In this document: in pieces, positions 44,625-53,761 of the stretch
How positions within the stretch are numbered: position 1 is the stretch's first letter
Layout: every line of letters begins with the position of its first letter
Assembly: GCA_025350705.1 (NCBI GenBank)
Contig: JANXXH010000051.1
Coordinates: 1-64,000 of the forward strand
Source of the DNA: Gallionella sp.
Lineage (GTDB): Bacteria; Pseudomonadota; Gammaproteobacteria; Burkholderiales; Gallionellaceae
Reading direction: 5' to 3'
Length of the DNA: 64,000 nucleotides
Made by a program: the position numbers and the translations under genes
The notes under the pieces: model-generated
The model's input: only the letters and a program-made list of their open reading frames with translations
Database searches by the model: none
What the model was told of the DNA's origin: nothing

Positions 44625-45112
44625 TTGGTACCTCCGCTTTGTTCGGCCAGGATCGGATGTTTCGCTACCTTCTGGATCGCCGTGCGGATGCGGTTATAAG
44701 TGCCGCAGCGGCACAGGATGCCATCCATCGCGGCAGTGATCTCTGCTTCGCTGGGGTGCGGAATCTCATTGAGCAGCGCGGTGGCCGCCATGATCTGTCC
44801 GGACTGGCAGTAGCCGCACTGCGGCACGTCCACTTCCTGCCAGGCCGCCTGCACGGATTTGCCCAGCGCGGTTTCGGCCAGACCTTCGATGGTGGTGACC
44901 TGCTTGCCGCTTGCCATCGACACTGGCGTCTGACATGAGCGAATCGCGCGGCCATCCAGATGCACGGTGCAGGCGCCGCACTGCGCCATGCCGCAACCAT
45001 ATTTGGTGCCGGTCAGTTGCAGATGATCGCGCAACACCCACAGCAAGGGCGTACTGGGGTCGGCATCGACCTTGGTCTTTTTTCCATTGATAGTTAACGT
45101 GATCATGAGCAC
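44621..45112 (-). CDS. (2Fe-2S)-binding small subunit of the Mo-hydroxylase
   Basis: [46 protein letters not shown]. Confidence 0.95.
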   Translation of the reverse strand: MLMITLTINGKKTKVDADPSTPLLWVLRDHLQLTGTKYGCGMAQCGACTVHLDGRAIRSCQTPVSMASGKQVTTIEGLAETALGKSVQAAWQEVDVPQCGYCQSGQIMAATALLNEIPHPSEAEITAAMDGILCRCGTYNRIRTAIQKVAKHPILAEQSGGTK

Positions 45113-46128
45113 ACCTCCTGATTGTTGGGTTGAGCCAGGTTTATTGATTGAACCTGATTGGCAGAAAAAGCAGGTTGTTTTGTTTCAGCAGACTGATTAC
45201 GAATCGAGATCAAATGCGCGAGTATCGACACCGCGATCTCCGGCGGCGTACGGCTGCCGATGTTCAAGCCCACCGGCCCGTGCAGACGGGCGATTTCTTC
45301 AGCAGTAAGATCGAACAATGCCAGCCGCTCGCGGCGCTTTGCATTATTGGCCTGCGAGCCTAGCGCGCCGACATAGAACGCCGAAGACTTCAGCGCCTCG
45401 AGCAGCGCCATATCATCCAGCTTGGGATCATGCGTCAGCGCGATGATCACGGTCGAGCCATCAGCTTGCAGTGCCTGCACCGCATCGTCGGGCATCTCGC
45501 TCATCAGCGTAGTGTCCGGCACGTCCCAGGTCGCGCGCATCTCCGCGCGCGGGTCGCACACGTACACCTGGTAGTCGAGCGCTTGCGCCATGCGTGCGAG
45601 ATAGGCAGAAGTCTGGCCCGCGCCGATGATCAACATGCGCCAGCGCGGGCCGTGAATCGTGGATAGCGCCGCGCCATCGAAAGTGAAGCTATCGCCGCGG
45701 CTGGCATCGGCCAGCACGGTCTGCAATGAATTGAAATTTAATGTGCGCCTGATCAGCCGGTGTGCACTGACCAGCTGCAGCACCTGCCCCACCCATTCGG
45801 ATTCTTGTACCGGTTCCACGACCACGCGTATCACGCCGCCGCACGGCAACCTGAACCGTTTGGCTTCTTCCTTGGTGACACCGTAGGTGATCATCTCGCA
45901 GCGATCGATCGGCAATGAGCCGCGCTGTGCACGCAACACCAAGTCATCCTCTATGCAGCCGCCCGACACCGAGCCCACTGCCAGACCGTCTCCGCGCAGC
46001 GCGAGCATCGCGCCCGGCGGACGCGGGCTGGAGCCGAAGGTTTCCACCACCGTCACCAACCACAGCGGCAGATCCCCTGCTTGCCATTCCCTCAAAGATT
46101 TGAGTACGGAAAGATCAATGCTATCCAT
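45103..46128 (-). CDS. XdhC/CoxI-family Mo-hydroxylase maturation protein
   Basis: [57 protein letters not shown]. Confidence 0.93.
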   Translation of the reverse strand: MDSIDLSVLKSLREWQAGDLPLWLVTVVETFGSSPRPPGAMLALRGDGLAVGSVSGGCIEDDLVLRAQRGSLPIDRCEMITYGVTKEEAKRFRLPCGGVIRVVVEPVQESEWVGQVLQLVSAHRLIRRTLNFNSLQTVLADASRGDSFTFDGAALSTIHGPRWRMLIIGAGQTSAYLARMAQALDYQVYVCDPRAEMRATWDVPDTTLMSEMPDDAVQALQADGSTVIIALTHDPKLDDMALLEALKSSAFYVGALGSQANNAKRRERLALFDLTAEEIARLHGPVGLNIGSRTPPEIAVSILAHLISIRNQSAETKQPAFSANQVQSINLAQPNNQEVCS

Positions 46129-46311
46129 AGTGCCTCTTGTTGCAGTTTTACTCCCGGGCTGCGGTTATTCTCCCGGCGTTTGCAATCGTTGCATCAGGTG
46201 CTGCTTGCAATAGGTCGTCTGTGTTGTTCGCATAATTTCGCAAATCATCACTGCAAATTTATATTCAATATTCGCAACACGATTTATACAAGTATTTCGA
46301 ATGATCCGATA

Positions 46312-46346
46312 TAGGAAAATTCCTACCGAAAGGAAGGAAATTTCCT
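46312..46346. promoter_or_regulatory. Two short palindromes sharing AGGAA/TTCCT half sites upstream of the Mo-hydroxylase operon
   Basis: TAGGAA-AA-TTCCTA (46312-46325) and AGGAAATTTCCT (46335-46346). Confidence 0.4.
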
Positions 46347-46376
46347 ATGTAGCGTACTAAAGTTTTATTTTCAATT

Positions 46377-46805
46377 TCACGGCACACAACCCTCTGGCGC
46401 TCTGGTAACCGGACGCTTGTCGGCCGGGTCAGCAGCCGGATCTGCAAAAAGTCGTACACCCTGGTAAACCAACCATGCACGCAATGACCACATGCCGTCT
46501 TCTTTGCATATTTTTTGCAGGATGCGATCCGCGGCCTGTCTGTTAACGCGGTGTTCCAGATAACTCTCCCGCATCAACTGGTAAAGTGCATCATGAACCA
46601 ATGATCCCCGCATGAATGTCAAGGTATCGATTGTCGGCCCTGACGGCCCATCCCAGGCATATCCTTCCGCAATGGTTAAGTTTCCGTTGGTGTCGAGGTC
46701 TATGTATTCAGTGTTGATAGCCGTGTTTGGTTTTATGTCTATGACGACCTTGTAAGCTTCCTTGAGCTGGTACTTATATCCCCCGTTGTATGCTATGCAC
46801 TTCAC
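46377..46805 (-). CDS. DUF1353-family protein (phage-associated family)
   Basis: YAWDGPSGPTIDTLTFMRGSLVHDALYQLMRE; GTG start with AGAGG upstream. Confidence 0.8.
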   Translation of the reverse strand: MKCIAYNGGYKYQLKEAYKVVIDIKPNTAINTEYIDLDTNGNLTIAEGYAWDGPSGPTIDTLTFMRGSLVHDALYQLMRESYLEHRVNRQAADRILQKICKEDGMWSLRAWLVYQGVRLFADPAADPADKRPVTRAPEGCVP

Positions 46806-46953
46806 ATAAAACCTCTGTGTTGTTGATGCCGTTGCCGATCATCGCGCTGAAGTCTTCCTTGACTGTGTCTTTGATTATTCGCTCGTTGTAGCAGAAGAAT
46901 GGTCGCGACAGGTAAACGTTGTGCGGGAAAAACGAATACTGGATTTGTTGCAT
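46774..46953 (-). CDS. Small hypothetical protein overlapping the DUF1353 start
   Basis: ATG at 46953 with GGGGAGGTG upstream; MQQIQYSFFPHNVYLSRPFFCYNERIIKDTVKEDFSAMIGNGINNTEVLCEVHSIQRGI. Confidence 0.5.
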   Translation of the reverse strand: MQQIQYSFFPHNVYLSRPFFCYNERIIKDTVKEDFSAMIGNGINNTEVLCEVHSIQRGI

Positions 46954-47053
46954 GTTTCGTTCACCTCCCCAGGTAGTTCCGAACTGCACGGGATGAAGCG
47001 TAAGAATAATGAACAACCGGCCTTAATGGCACGCTACCGAAACAGCCCGGTGG

Positions 47054-47929
47054 TTACCGGGCTTTCTTGAGGATAGGTTTACGCGAGAGATTTACTTCCA
47101 GCGCATCCCGGTACGACTGAGTCAGTGATGATTGATTATCCGCATTGCGCTGCAGGGGAGAGTGCCACGCTTTTCCGGCCGAACGTTTGGCGATTCCGCT
47201 CGAGCGATTTGCAACGAATTTTCTGGATTCTTCTATGTTCACGACATTGTCTTCGACATCCTCAACCTGACTGATCTGAAGCTCTCCGTCCAGCCACTTC
47301 AGGATCGGCATGAGCTCCTGCCTTTCCGCATAGGTTTGTGCTTCATCCATTTCAAACACACCCAGACCCTGTTCCGAGGCGTGGATAAAGTTGTCCGAAT
47401 CGCTGATGCTGGTGAGGAAGGGCAGCTTCAGGGAAGCGAGAAAATCTTCCAGCGATCTGCGGGCTGGGGCATCGCTGCGCATCCGATTGGCAACCACTGC
47501 GATATTGGTCTTGGCGACACCGGCTCCGCCGATCAGAAACATCTCTTTGATAAAATCGGCAGTGGCGTGGATGTCGATCGGGGATGGCGTGACCGGAACC
47601 ACGATGTAGTTCGATCTGCGCACCATCTCCTGCAACAACAACCCCTTCACTCCGGAAGGCGCATCAATGACCAGCACCTCGGTGCCGGCAGGAACCCACT
47701 TTTGCAGATTGTGCAGGGTACTGGCACCTTTGGGGGGAGCAGCATTGGCGCCGTGGATATTTATCGAGTGGTTGGGCCGTACCCGCAGCCATTGCAGGCA
47801 AGATCCCTGCGGGTCGTAATCCATGATGGTGGTTCTGAGTTTTTTGCTGGCGTAGTAGCTGGCGAGATTGGTGGTAAGGGTAGACTTCCCTGACCCTCCC
47901 TTGGAATTGATAATCAGTACAGTCAGCAT
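47054..47929 (-). CDS. ParA/MinD-family ATPase, paralog 1
   Basis: Deviant Walker A INSKGGSGKSTLTTNLASYYASKK, DYDPQGSCLQWLRVRP, VLVIDAPSG. Confidence 0.92.
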   Translation of the reverse strand: MLTVLIINSKGGSGKSTLTTNLASYYASKKLRTTIMDYDPQGSCLQWLRVRPNHSINIHGANAAPPKGASTLHNLQKWVPAGTEVLVIDAPSGVKGLLLQEMVRRSNYIVVPVTPSPIDIHATADFIKEMFLIGGAGVAKTNIAVVANRMRSDAPARRSLEDFLASLKLPFLTSISDSDNFIHASEQGLGVFEMDEAQTYAERQELMPILKWLDGELQISQVEDVEDNVVNIEESRKFVANRSSGIAKRSAGKAWHSPLQRNADNQSSLTQSYRDALEVNLSRKPILKKAR

Positions 47930-48121
47930 TGCGCGCCCCCCTTTCCGCGAATAGTGATCTAAAGTTATTCAGATCGAAATAAAATCCTCGATGTACCCAT
48001 GAAATCTACCCCACAAAACATACCCGATATTTAAACATAGTTTTAGCGATCAAGTCACATTATTTTAATAGGGGATCGGCTCCCCGTAAAACACCCCCGC
48101 GTTTGCCTGTTTTTGGCACTA

Positions 48122-48919
48122 TCAGCTTTGCGGGGTGAGCGGCTTGAATCTCCCCGTAGCGCTGAGGAAGGTGACGTTTTGCGTACCCGTGCGGAATGCC
48201 GCAAGCTTTCTTGATCCTTCCAGGCTCACAGTCTTGTCCTCGATGCGCGACCCGAATCTGTTCGGGAATTGCCCGTTCAGCCATTTCATGATGGGCATGA
48301 GTTCGCGCCTTTCCGCAACGGTGGCGGCTTCGTCCATCTCGAACACACCCAGCCCCTTTGCAGAGGCGTGCAGATAAGTTTCCGAATCGCTGATGCTGGT
48401 GAGGAATGGCAGCTTCAGCGAATTTAGAAAACGCTCCAGCGATCCGTAAACCGGCGAGAAAGAGCTGCGCACGCGGTTGGCGACCACAGCGATCTTCGCC
48501 TTGGAATTGCGCGCGCCGCCGAACAGAAACAGCTCCTTGATAAAATCGGCGGTGGCGTGGATATCGATCGGGGATGGCGCTACGGGAATCACGATAAAGT
48601 TCGCTTTGCGCACCAGCTCCTGCAGCAACAGACCTTTCGCTCCGGCGGGCGCATCAATGATCACGACCTCGCTGTCTGCGGGAACCCATGCATGCATACT
48701 GCGCAGGGGAATGGCACCCTTGGTCGGCGCAGCGTTGGCGCCATGGATCTTCTCCGCATCATCGGGACGTATCCGCAGCCACTGTATGCTCGAGCCCTGC
48801 GGATCGTAATCCATGATCGCAGTCTTGAATTTCTTGCCGGCATAGTAGCTGGCAAGATTGGTCGTTATGGTGGTCTTCCCTGCCCCACCCTTGGAATTAA
48901 TGACAAGTATCGTCAGCAT
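48122..48919 (-). CDS. ParA/MinD-family ATPase, paralog 2
   Basis: MLTILVINSKGGAGKTTITTNLASYYAGKK, DYDPQGSSIQWLRIRP; start at 48919 with an AAGGAGG ribosome-binding site, not 49060. Confidence 0.92.
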   Translation of the reverse strand: MLTILVINSKGGAGKTTITTNLASYYAGKKFKTAIMDYDPQGSSIQWLRIRPDDAEKIHGANAAPTKGAIPLRSMHAWVPADSEVVIIDAPAGAKGLLLQELVRKANFIVIPVAPSPIDIHATADFIKELFLFGGARNSKAKIAVVANRVRSSFSPVYGSLERFLNSLKLPFLTSISDSETYLHASAKGLGVFEMDEAATVAERRELMPIMKWLNGQFPNRFGSRIEDKTVSLEGSRKLAAFRTGTQNVTFLSATGRFKPLTPQS

Positions 48920-49204
48920 TTTGCCTCCTTCCCTCTTGTTTCTTCGCAACCGAAGTGCTGGCCGCCAGTATCTAAATGTAGTCCGCAATCCGGGGGTCGC
49001 CGCCCGGCGAATAAGACAACGCTGCCCGAAAACATCCCGCCTACGAGAATTATGCGGCAACCATAGTGCATTGATAGGCTAGAGTCAAATATTAGTTGGA
49101 ACTTATTGACTGCCATGACTTGCATCAATAACATGGAGCAAAGCTGGGTTCCGGTATTTCTAAGTTCCGGTATTTCTAATATTTTTATTAGATGAGGTGA
49201 CAAA

Positions 49205-49603
49205 ATGGTAACGCAAAAGTCAAAATCAGCTTCAAAGAAAGTTGCTGCAGCCAAAACCAGCAAGACCGCTGCCGGCAAACCAAAAACCACCAAGGCGGCT
49301 GCAACAAAGCCCGCCAAAAAAGTTGCGGTAAAAAAATCTTCTGCTGCAACAACAAAAGCCAAAACACCCGCTGCAAAAAAACCTGCGGCCAAAACAAAAG
49401 CCCCCGCGAAAAAGGCTGCGCCCACCAAGGCCAAGCCCTCAACCACAACCAACAAGGCCACAGCGAAACCAAGTCCCGAAGAACGTTATCGCATGGTGGA
49501 GACGACGGCTTATTTTATCGCCGAGCAACATGGCTTCCAGGGACGCTCGGACGAACATTGGGCGGCTGCCGAACGCGTGATCGCAACCAAGCTCGGCCAA
49601 TAG
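49205..49603 (+). CDS. Histone H1-like PAKKA-rich protein with C-terminal DUF2934 domain
   Basis: Lys/Ala/Thr-rich N-term; PSPEERYRMVETTAYFIAEQHGFQGRSDEHWAAAERVIATKL. Confidence 0.88.
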   Translation: MVTQKSKSASKKVAAAKTSKTAAGKPKTTKAAATKPAKKVAVKKSSAATTKAKTPAAKKPAAKTKAPAKKAAPTKAKPSTTTNKATAKPSPEERYRMVETTAYFIAEQHGFQGRSDEHWAAAERVIATKLGQ

Positions 49604-49652
49604 TTGCGAACATTCCTGCTGCGCATTAACCCTGCAACGCATAAACAAGGTA

Positions 49653-49689
49653 ACAAAAATAAAAAAGGCCCGGCTTAAAGCCGGGCCTT
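49653..49689 (-). terminator. Rho-independent terminator (minus strand)
   Basis: Minus strand AAGGCCCGGCTT-T-AAGCCGGGCCTT followed by TTTTATTTTTG. Confidence 0.85.
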
Positions 49690-49725
49690 ATCGTTATCCC
49701 CGCTGGGGGTAACGCGAGCTGCTGT

Positions 49726-49809
49726 TTACGATTTGCCAGAAAACAAAATCATCAGGCTCACGATAATGAATGGCGAAAAGACAAACGGCAAAATGAAATA
49801 TGTCGACAC
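49726..49809 (-). CDS. 27-aa single-TM small protein downstream of the MgtA-type ATPase
   Basis: GTG start at 49809 preceded by AAAAGGGAGATTTTCT; reads MSTYFILPFVFSPFIIVSLMILFSGKS*, followed 37 nt later by the terminator. Not in the supplied ORF track. Confidence 0.65.
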   Translation of the reverse strand: MSTYFILPFVFSPFIIVSLMILFSGKS

Positions 49810-50007
49810 AGAAAATCTCCCTTTTAATAATTGATTGGATAGGTATACGCCACAGCAGCTTTCTTACGGCCTTGGATACAAACTATTCAGTCTCTAACTC
49901 ATGCCGAAATCGGTCTGGCAATGCGGCAATAAAATGTTGCCATCATTCGAACCAAAAATCAAAAAAGACCTTTTCATAATCGTGGAAATAACCACAGGCA
50001 GATGTTC

Positions 50008-52614
50008 TCAGCGAACCTGAAAACGCCGGTAGAAATAGCGCTTCACCAACTCTACCGCCACCAGATAGCACAGCACCATTACCGGCAGGATCATGAAGAA
50101 CAGGGGCGGCGGAACAACGAAGCCGAGCTGCGCCGCGAACGGCGTGAACGGCAACGCAGCGGCGACCATGACCACCGTCAGCGAAGTGATGGCCAGCGCG
50201 ATGTTCGGCCTGCTCTTGAACGGATTGCCACGGGTGCGGATCACGAATATCACCAGCACCTGCGTGGCGATGGACTCGATGAACCAGCCAGTGTGGAATA
50301 ATTCTTCACCGGCCCCGAAAACTTTCAGCAGAATGAAGAACGTCATGAAGTCAAACACCGAACTGACCGGCCCGACCACCCACATGAAGTTGCGGATGAA
50401 GGTCGTGTCCCAATGCCGGGGATGGGTCAAATATTCCTTGTCCACGTTGTCCATCGGGATCGGCAGTTCGGAGACATCGTAGAGCAGATTGTTGAGCAGT
50501 ATCTGCGACGGCAGCATCGGCAGGAAAGGCAGGAACAATGTCGCACCGGCCATGCTGAACATATTCCCGAAATTCGAACTCGTCCCCATCATGATGTACT
50601 TCAGGATATTGGTGAAGGTGCGCCGCCCTTCCTGCACGCCCGAGTGCAGCACACTCAGATCATGCCGCAACATGATCATGTCCGCCGCCGCCTTGGCCAC
50701 GTCCACGGCACTGTCCACCGAGATACCGACATCTGCCGAGCGCAGCGAAGGCGCGTCGTTGATGCCATCGCCAAGATAACCGACCGTGTGCCCCTGCGCC
50801 TTCAGCGACAGGATGATGCGATTCTTCTGCGCCGGAGTGACGCGACAGAACAGGTTGGCCTCTCTTATTCGAACCGTCAGCGTGGTGTCGTCCATCTTTT
50901 GTATCTCGCTGCCGTTCAACACGCCGCTGACGGCCAAGCCCAGTTGCGCGCACACATAGCGCGTGACCAGCTCGCTGTCGCCGGTGACGATCTTGACGCT
51001 GACTCCGTCCGCCGCCAATGCCTTGAGCGCATGCGCCGCGCTCTCCTTGGGCGGATCGAGGAAGGCGGCGAAGCCGGCGAAGGTCAATTCTGTTTCATCA
51101 TCGACCACCGCATGCGGATGATCCAGCGCCACCGGACGCCACGCGATGCCGAGCACCTTGAATCCTTCGCGGCCAAGGCTGTCGTGCAAGGCCTGTATGG
51201 ATGCCCGCGCCTTGTCGTCCAGCGGCAAAAATCTTTCCAGTTCGCCCACGGCATATTGCGTGGACAGCCGGAGGATATCCTCGGGCGAGCCTTTCACCAC
51301 GAGCAAGCGTTTGTTGCCCAGCCCGAACAATCCTTGCCCGGCCAACGTCAGCCCGGCCAATCCATTATCGACCAGCACTGAAACGCGCCGCCGTTCGAAA
51401 TCGAATGGCACTTCGTCGATCTTGTTCCAGCCGCTTGTGTTTATCTCCTTGTGCTCGAGGATCGCATCATCCAGCGGACTCTTCAGCCCGGTCTCGAAAA
51501 AACTGTTGAGATACGCGAGCTGCAATACCTGCGCGCTGTCGTTGCCGTGCGCGTCGAGATGGCGTTCGAGCTTGATGCGCCCCTCGGTGAGCGTGCCGGT
51601 CTTGTCGGTGCACAACACATCCATGCTGCCCAGATTGTGGATCGCGGCGAGCTGTTTCACGATCACCTGTTTCTTCGCCATGCGCATCGCGCCGCGCGAC
51701 AGCGTCACCGTGACCACCATCGGCAGCAGTTCCGGCGTAAGGCCGACCGCCAGCGCGATCGCGAACAGGAATGATTCGAGGAATGGCCGGTGAAAATATG
51801 CGTTGATCAAAAACACGAACAGCACCAGCAGAAAAGTCAGGCGCATGATCAGCATGCCGAAACTCTGCATGCCCAGCTCGAATGCAGTGGGCGGCGGCTT
51901 CACTGCCAGCGAGTCCACGATGTCGCCCACCGCCGTGTCGGGACCGGTGCAGCACACCAAGGCCTTGGACATGCCGCTGACGACCGACGTGCCCATGAAA
52001 ATGGAATTTTCGGCCTGGCTGAGATCTGCTGCCGGTGCCGGCAATTCGCGCGCATGTTTTTCCACCGGATAAGATTCGCCTGTCAGCAACGACTGGTTGA
52101 TGAAGAAATCCTTCGCCTCGAGCAAACGGCAATCGGCGGGGATCAGATCGCCCGCAGAAAGCAACACCACATCGCCCGGCACCAGCTTCGCGATCGTGAT
52201 CTCCTGCGCACGCCCGTCGCGCAACACCGTGGTGCGCACCGCAACGGTCTTCTTCAATTGCTCTGCGGCGCGACCAGCGCGGTATTCCTGGACGAAATCC
52301 AGCGTCACGCTCATCAGCACGATCGCCCAGATGATCACGAACCCGGTGATCTCGCCGGTCAGCGCGGACACCGCGCTCGCCGCCAGCAACACCATCACCA
52401 GCGGATTTTTGAAGTGGCTCAGATACTGGATCAGCAGCGGACGTTCGCCATGATCGCGCAGTGTGTTGGGGCCGAAGCGCGCGATACGCGCATGCGCTTC
52501 GCGCTGGCTCAACCCGTCCACAGTCACCCCCAATTGCGCTTGCAGGGATACCAGAGACAGATTCCAGAACAGCGCGCCTAGAGGTTTTATCGGGCGTTCC
52601 ATAGCGTCAGTCAA
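50008..52614 (-). CDS. mgtA: Magnesium-translocating P-type ATPase (MgtA/MgtB family)
   Basis: DKTGTLTEGRIKLERHLD, GDGINDAPSLRSADVGISVDSAVDVAKAAADMIML, QYLSHFKNPLVMVLLAASAVSALTGE. Confidence 0.9.
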   Translation of the reverse strand: MTDAMERPIKPLGALFWNLSLVSLQAQLGVTVDGLSQREAHARIARFGPNTLRDHGERPLLIQYLSHFKNPLVMVLLAASAVSALTGEITGFVIIWAIVLMSVTLDFVQEYRAGRAAEQLKKTVAVRTTVLRDGRAQEITIAKLVPGDVVLLSAGDLIPADCRLLEAKDFFINQSLLTGESYPVEKHARELPAPAADLSQAENSIFMGTSVVSGMSKALVCCTGPDTAVGDIVDSLAVKPPPTAFELGMQSFGMLIMRLTFLLVLFVFLINAYFHRPFLESFLFAIALAVGLTPELLPMVVTVTLSRGAMRMAKKQVIVKQLAAIHNLGSMDVLCTDKTGTLTEGRIKLERHLDAHGNDSAQVLQLAYLNSFFETGLKSPLDDAILEHKEINTSGWNKIDEVPFDFERRRVSVLVDNGLAGLTLAGQGLFGLGNKRLLVVKGSPEDILRLSTQYAVGELERFLPLDDKARASIQALHDSLGREGFKVLGIAWRPVALDHPHAVVDDETELTFAGFAAFLDPPKESAAHALKALAADGVSVKIVTGDSELVTRYVCAQLGLAVSGVLNGSEIQKMDDTTLTVRIREANLFCRVTPAQKNRIILSLKAQGHTVGYLGDGINDAPSLRSADVGISVDSAVDVAKAAADMIMLRHDLSVLHSGVQEGRRTFTNILKYIMMGTSSNFGNMFSMAGATLFLPFLPMLPSQILLNNLLYDVSELPIPMDNVDKEYLTHPRHWDTTFIRNFMWVVGPVSSVFDFMTFFILLKVFGAGEELFHTGWFIESIATQVLVIFVIRTRGNPFKSRPNIALAITSLTVVMVAAALPFTPFAAQLGFVVPPPLFFMILPVMVLCYLVAVELVKRYFYRRFQVR

Positions 52615-52850
52615 CCATGAATGAAATGTTCAGACATGACTATCGTACGCCGGAATGAATCAGGCTGTGAAAAATATGGAGCTTGATAAAGCCACCGAGT
52701 TTTCGTGACAAGTTGAAAAGCTGCGCGAGTGCATGCTGATCTCGCCGTTGTGATGTCACGCTAAACCGAAAACATTTATGGAAGCGCTGAATAAGTCCGT
52801 TCGTGGTGATAACCAATGACTTGCCGCTTTAGCGGCTTAGTCAGCTCGTG

Positions 52851-52921
52851 CAGGGTGGGTAACTTTGCCCACCATGATTGTTACGATAGGCCTTCGCGTG
52901 GGCACGGTGTGCCCACCCTAC
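52851..52921. repeat. Paired GGGTGGG...CCCACC palindromic repeats
   Basis: cagggtgggtaactttgcccacc...cgtgggcacggtgtgcccaccctac. Confidence 0.7.
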
Positions 52922-52954
52922 TCAACACATGACACAAGCGAACCAACCCCCGCA

Positions 52955-53710
52955 TCATTTTTGTCTGGGCAGTAAGTGGGATATGAGATCCATCGGTAGC
53001 GGGAATACGATAGTCGTGTTCTTGTCCGCGCCGATCACGGTCAGTGTCTCCAGATAACGCAACTGGATCGCCCCCGGCTCCTGAGCAAGTATCTTTGCTG
53101 CCTGGAATAACTTTTCCGCGGCCTGCAGTTCACCTTCCGCGTGTATCACTTTTGCGCGCCGCTCGCGTTCCGCCTCGGCCTGTCTGGCGATCGCGCGTAT
53201 CATCGATTCGGTCAGGTCGACCTGTTTGATCTCGACGTTGGCGACCTTGATCCCCCATGCGTCGGTTTGTGAATCCAGCGCTTCGCGGATGTCATTGTTC
53301 AGCTTCTCCCGTTCAGCCAGCATATCGTCCAATTGATGCTTGCCCAGCACCGAACGCAACATCGTTTGCGCCAATTGACTGGTGGCATTGAGGTAATCCA
53401 CCACCTGGATGATCGCCTTTTGCGCATCTATCACGCGCAAGTACACCACGGCACTGACTTTCACGGATACATTGTCGCGCGAGATCACATCCTGGGTCGG
53501 CACCTCCAGCACCACGGTGCGCAGATCCACTCGCACCGCCTGCTGGATGGCAGGGATGATGATCACCAGCCCCGGCCCCTTGACCTTCCAGAAGCGCCCC
53601 AGGGTAAAGACGACCCCGCGCTCGTACTCGCGGAAGATCCGAAAGCTGGAAAACGCCAGCGCGACGAGCGCCACAAAAAACACACCGATCAAACCCAGAT
53701 CCCAAAACAT
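52955..53710 (-). CDS. Slipin/SPFH-domain protein
   Basis: [56 protein letters not shown] upstream of ATG 53710. Confidence 0.93.
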   Translation of the reverse strand: MFWDLGLIGVFFVALVALAFSSFRIFREYERGVVFTLGRFWKVKGPGLVIIIPAIQQAVRVDLRTVVLEVPTQDVISRDNVSVKVSAVVYLRVIDAQKAIIQVVDYLNATSQLAQTMLRSVLGKHQLDDMLAEREKLNNDIREALDSQTDAWGIKVANVEIKQVDLTESMIRAIARQAEAERERRAKVIHAEGELQAAEKLFQAAKILAQEPGAIQLRYLETLTVIGADKNTTIVFPLPMDLISHLLPRQK

Positions 53711-53761
53711 ATCATCCTCCTTTTCATTCTCGACATCGAGTCTGACATCGAACAATATTAT

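Noticed and set aside
47054-48919. ParA pair considered as carboxysome-positioning McdA
   Set aside because: No carboxysome genes or McdB-like ORF in the window; cannot be supported.
48920-49060. N-terminal extension of ParA paralog 2
   Set aside because: Paralog 1 and the Walker A position both indicate the start at MLTILVINSKGG (48919), with a Shine-Dalgarno directly upstream.
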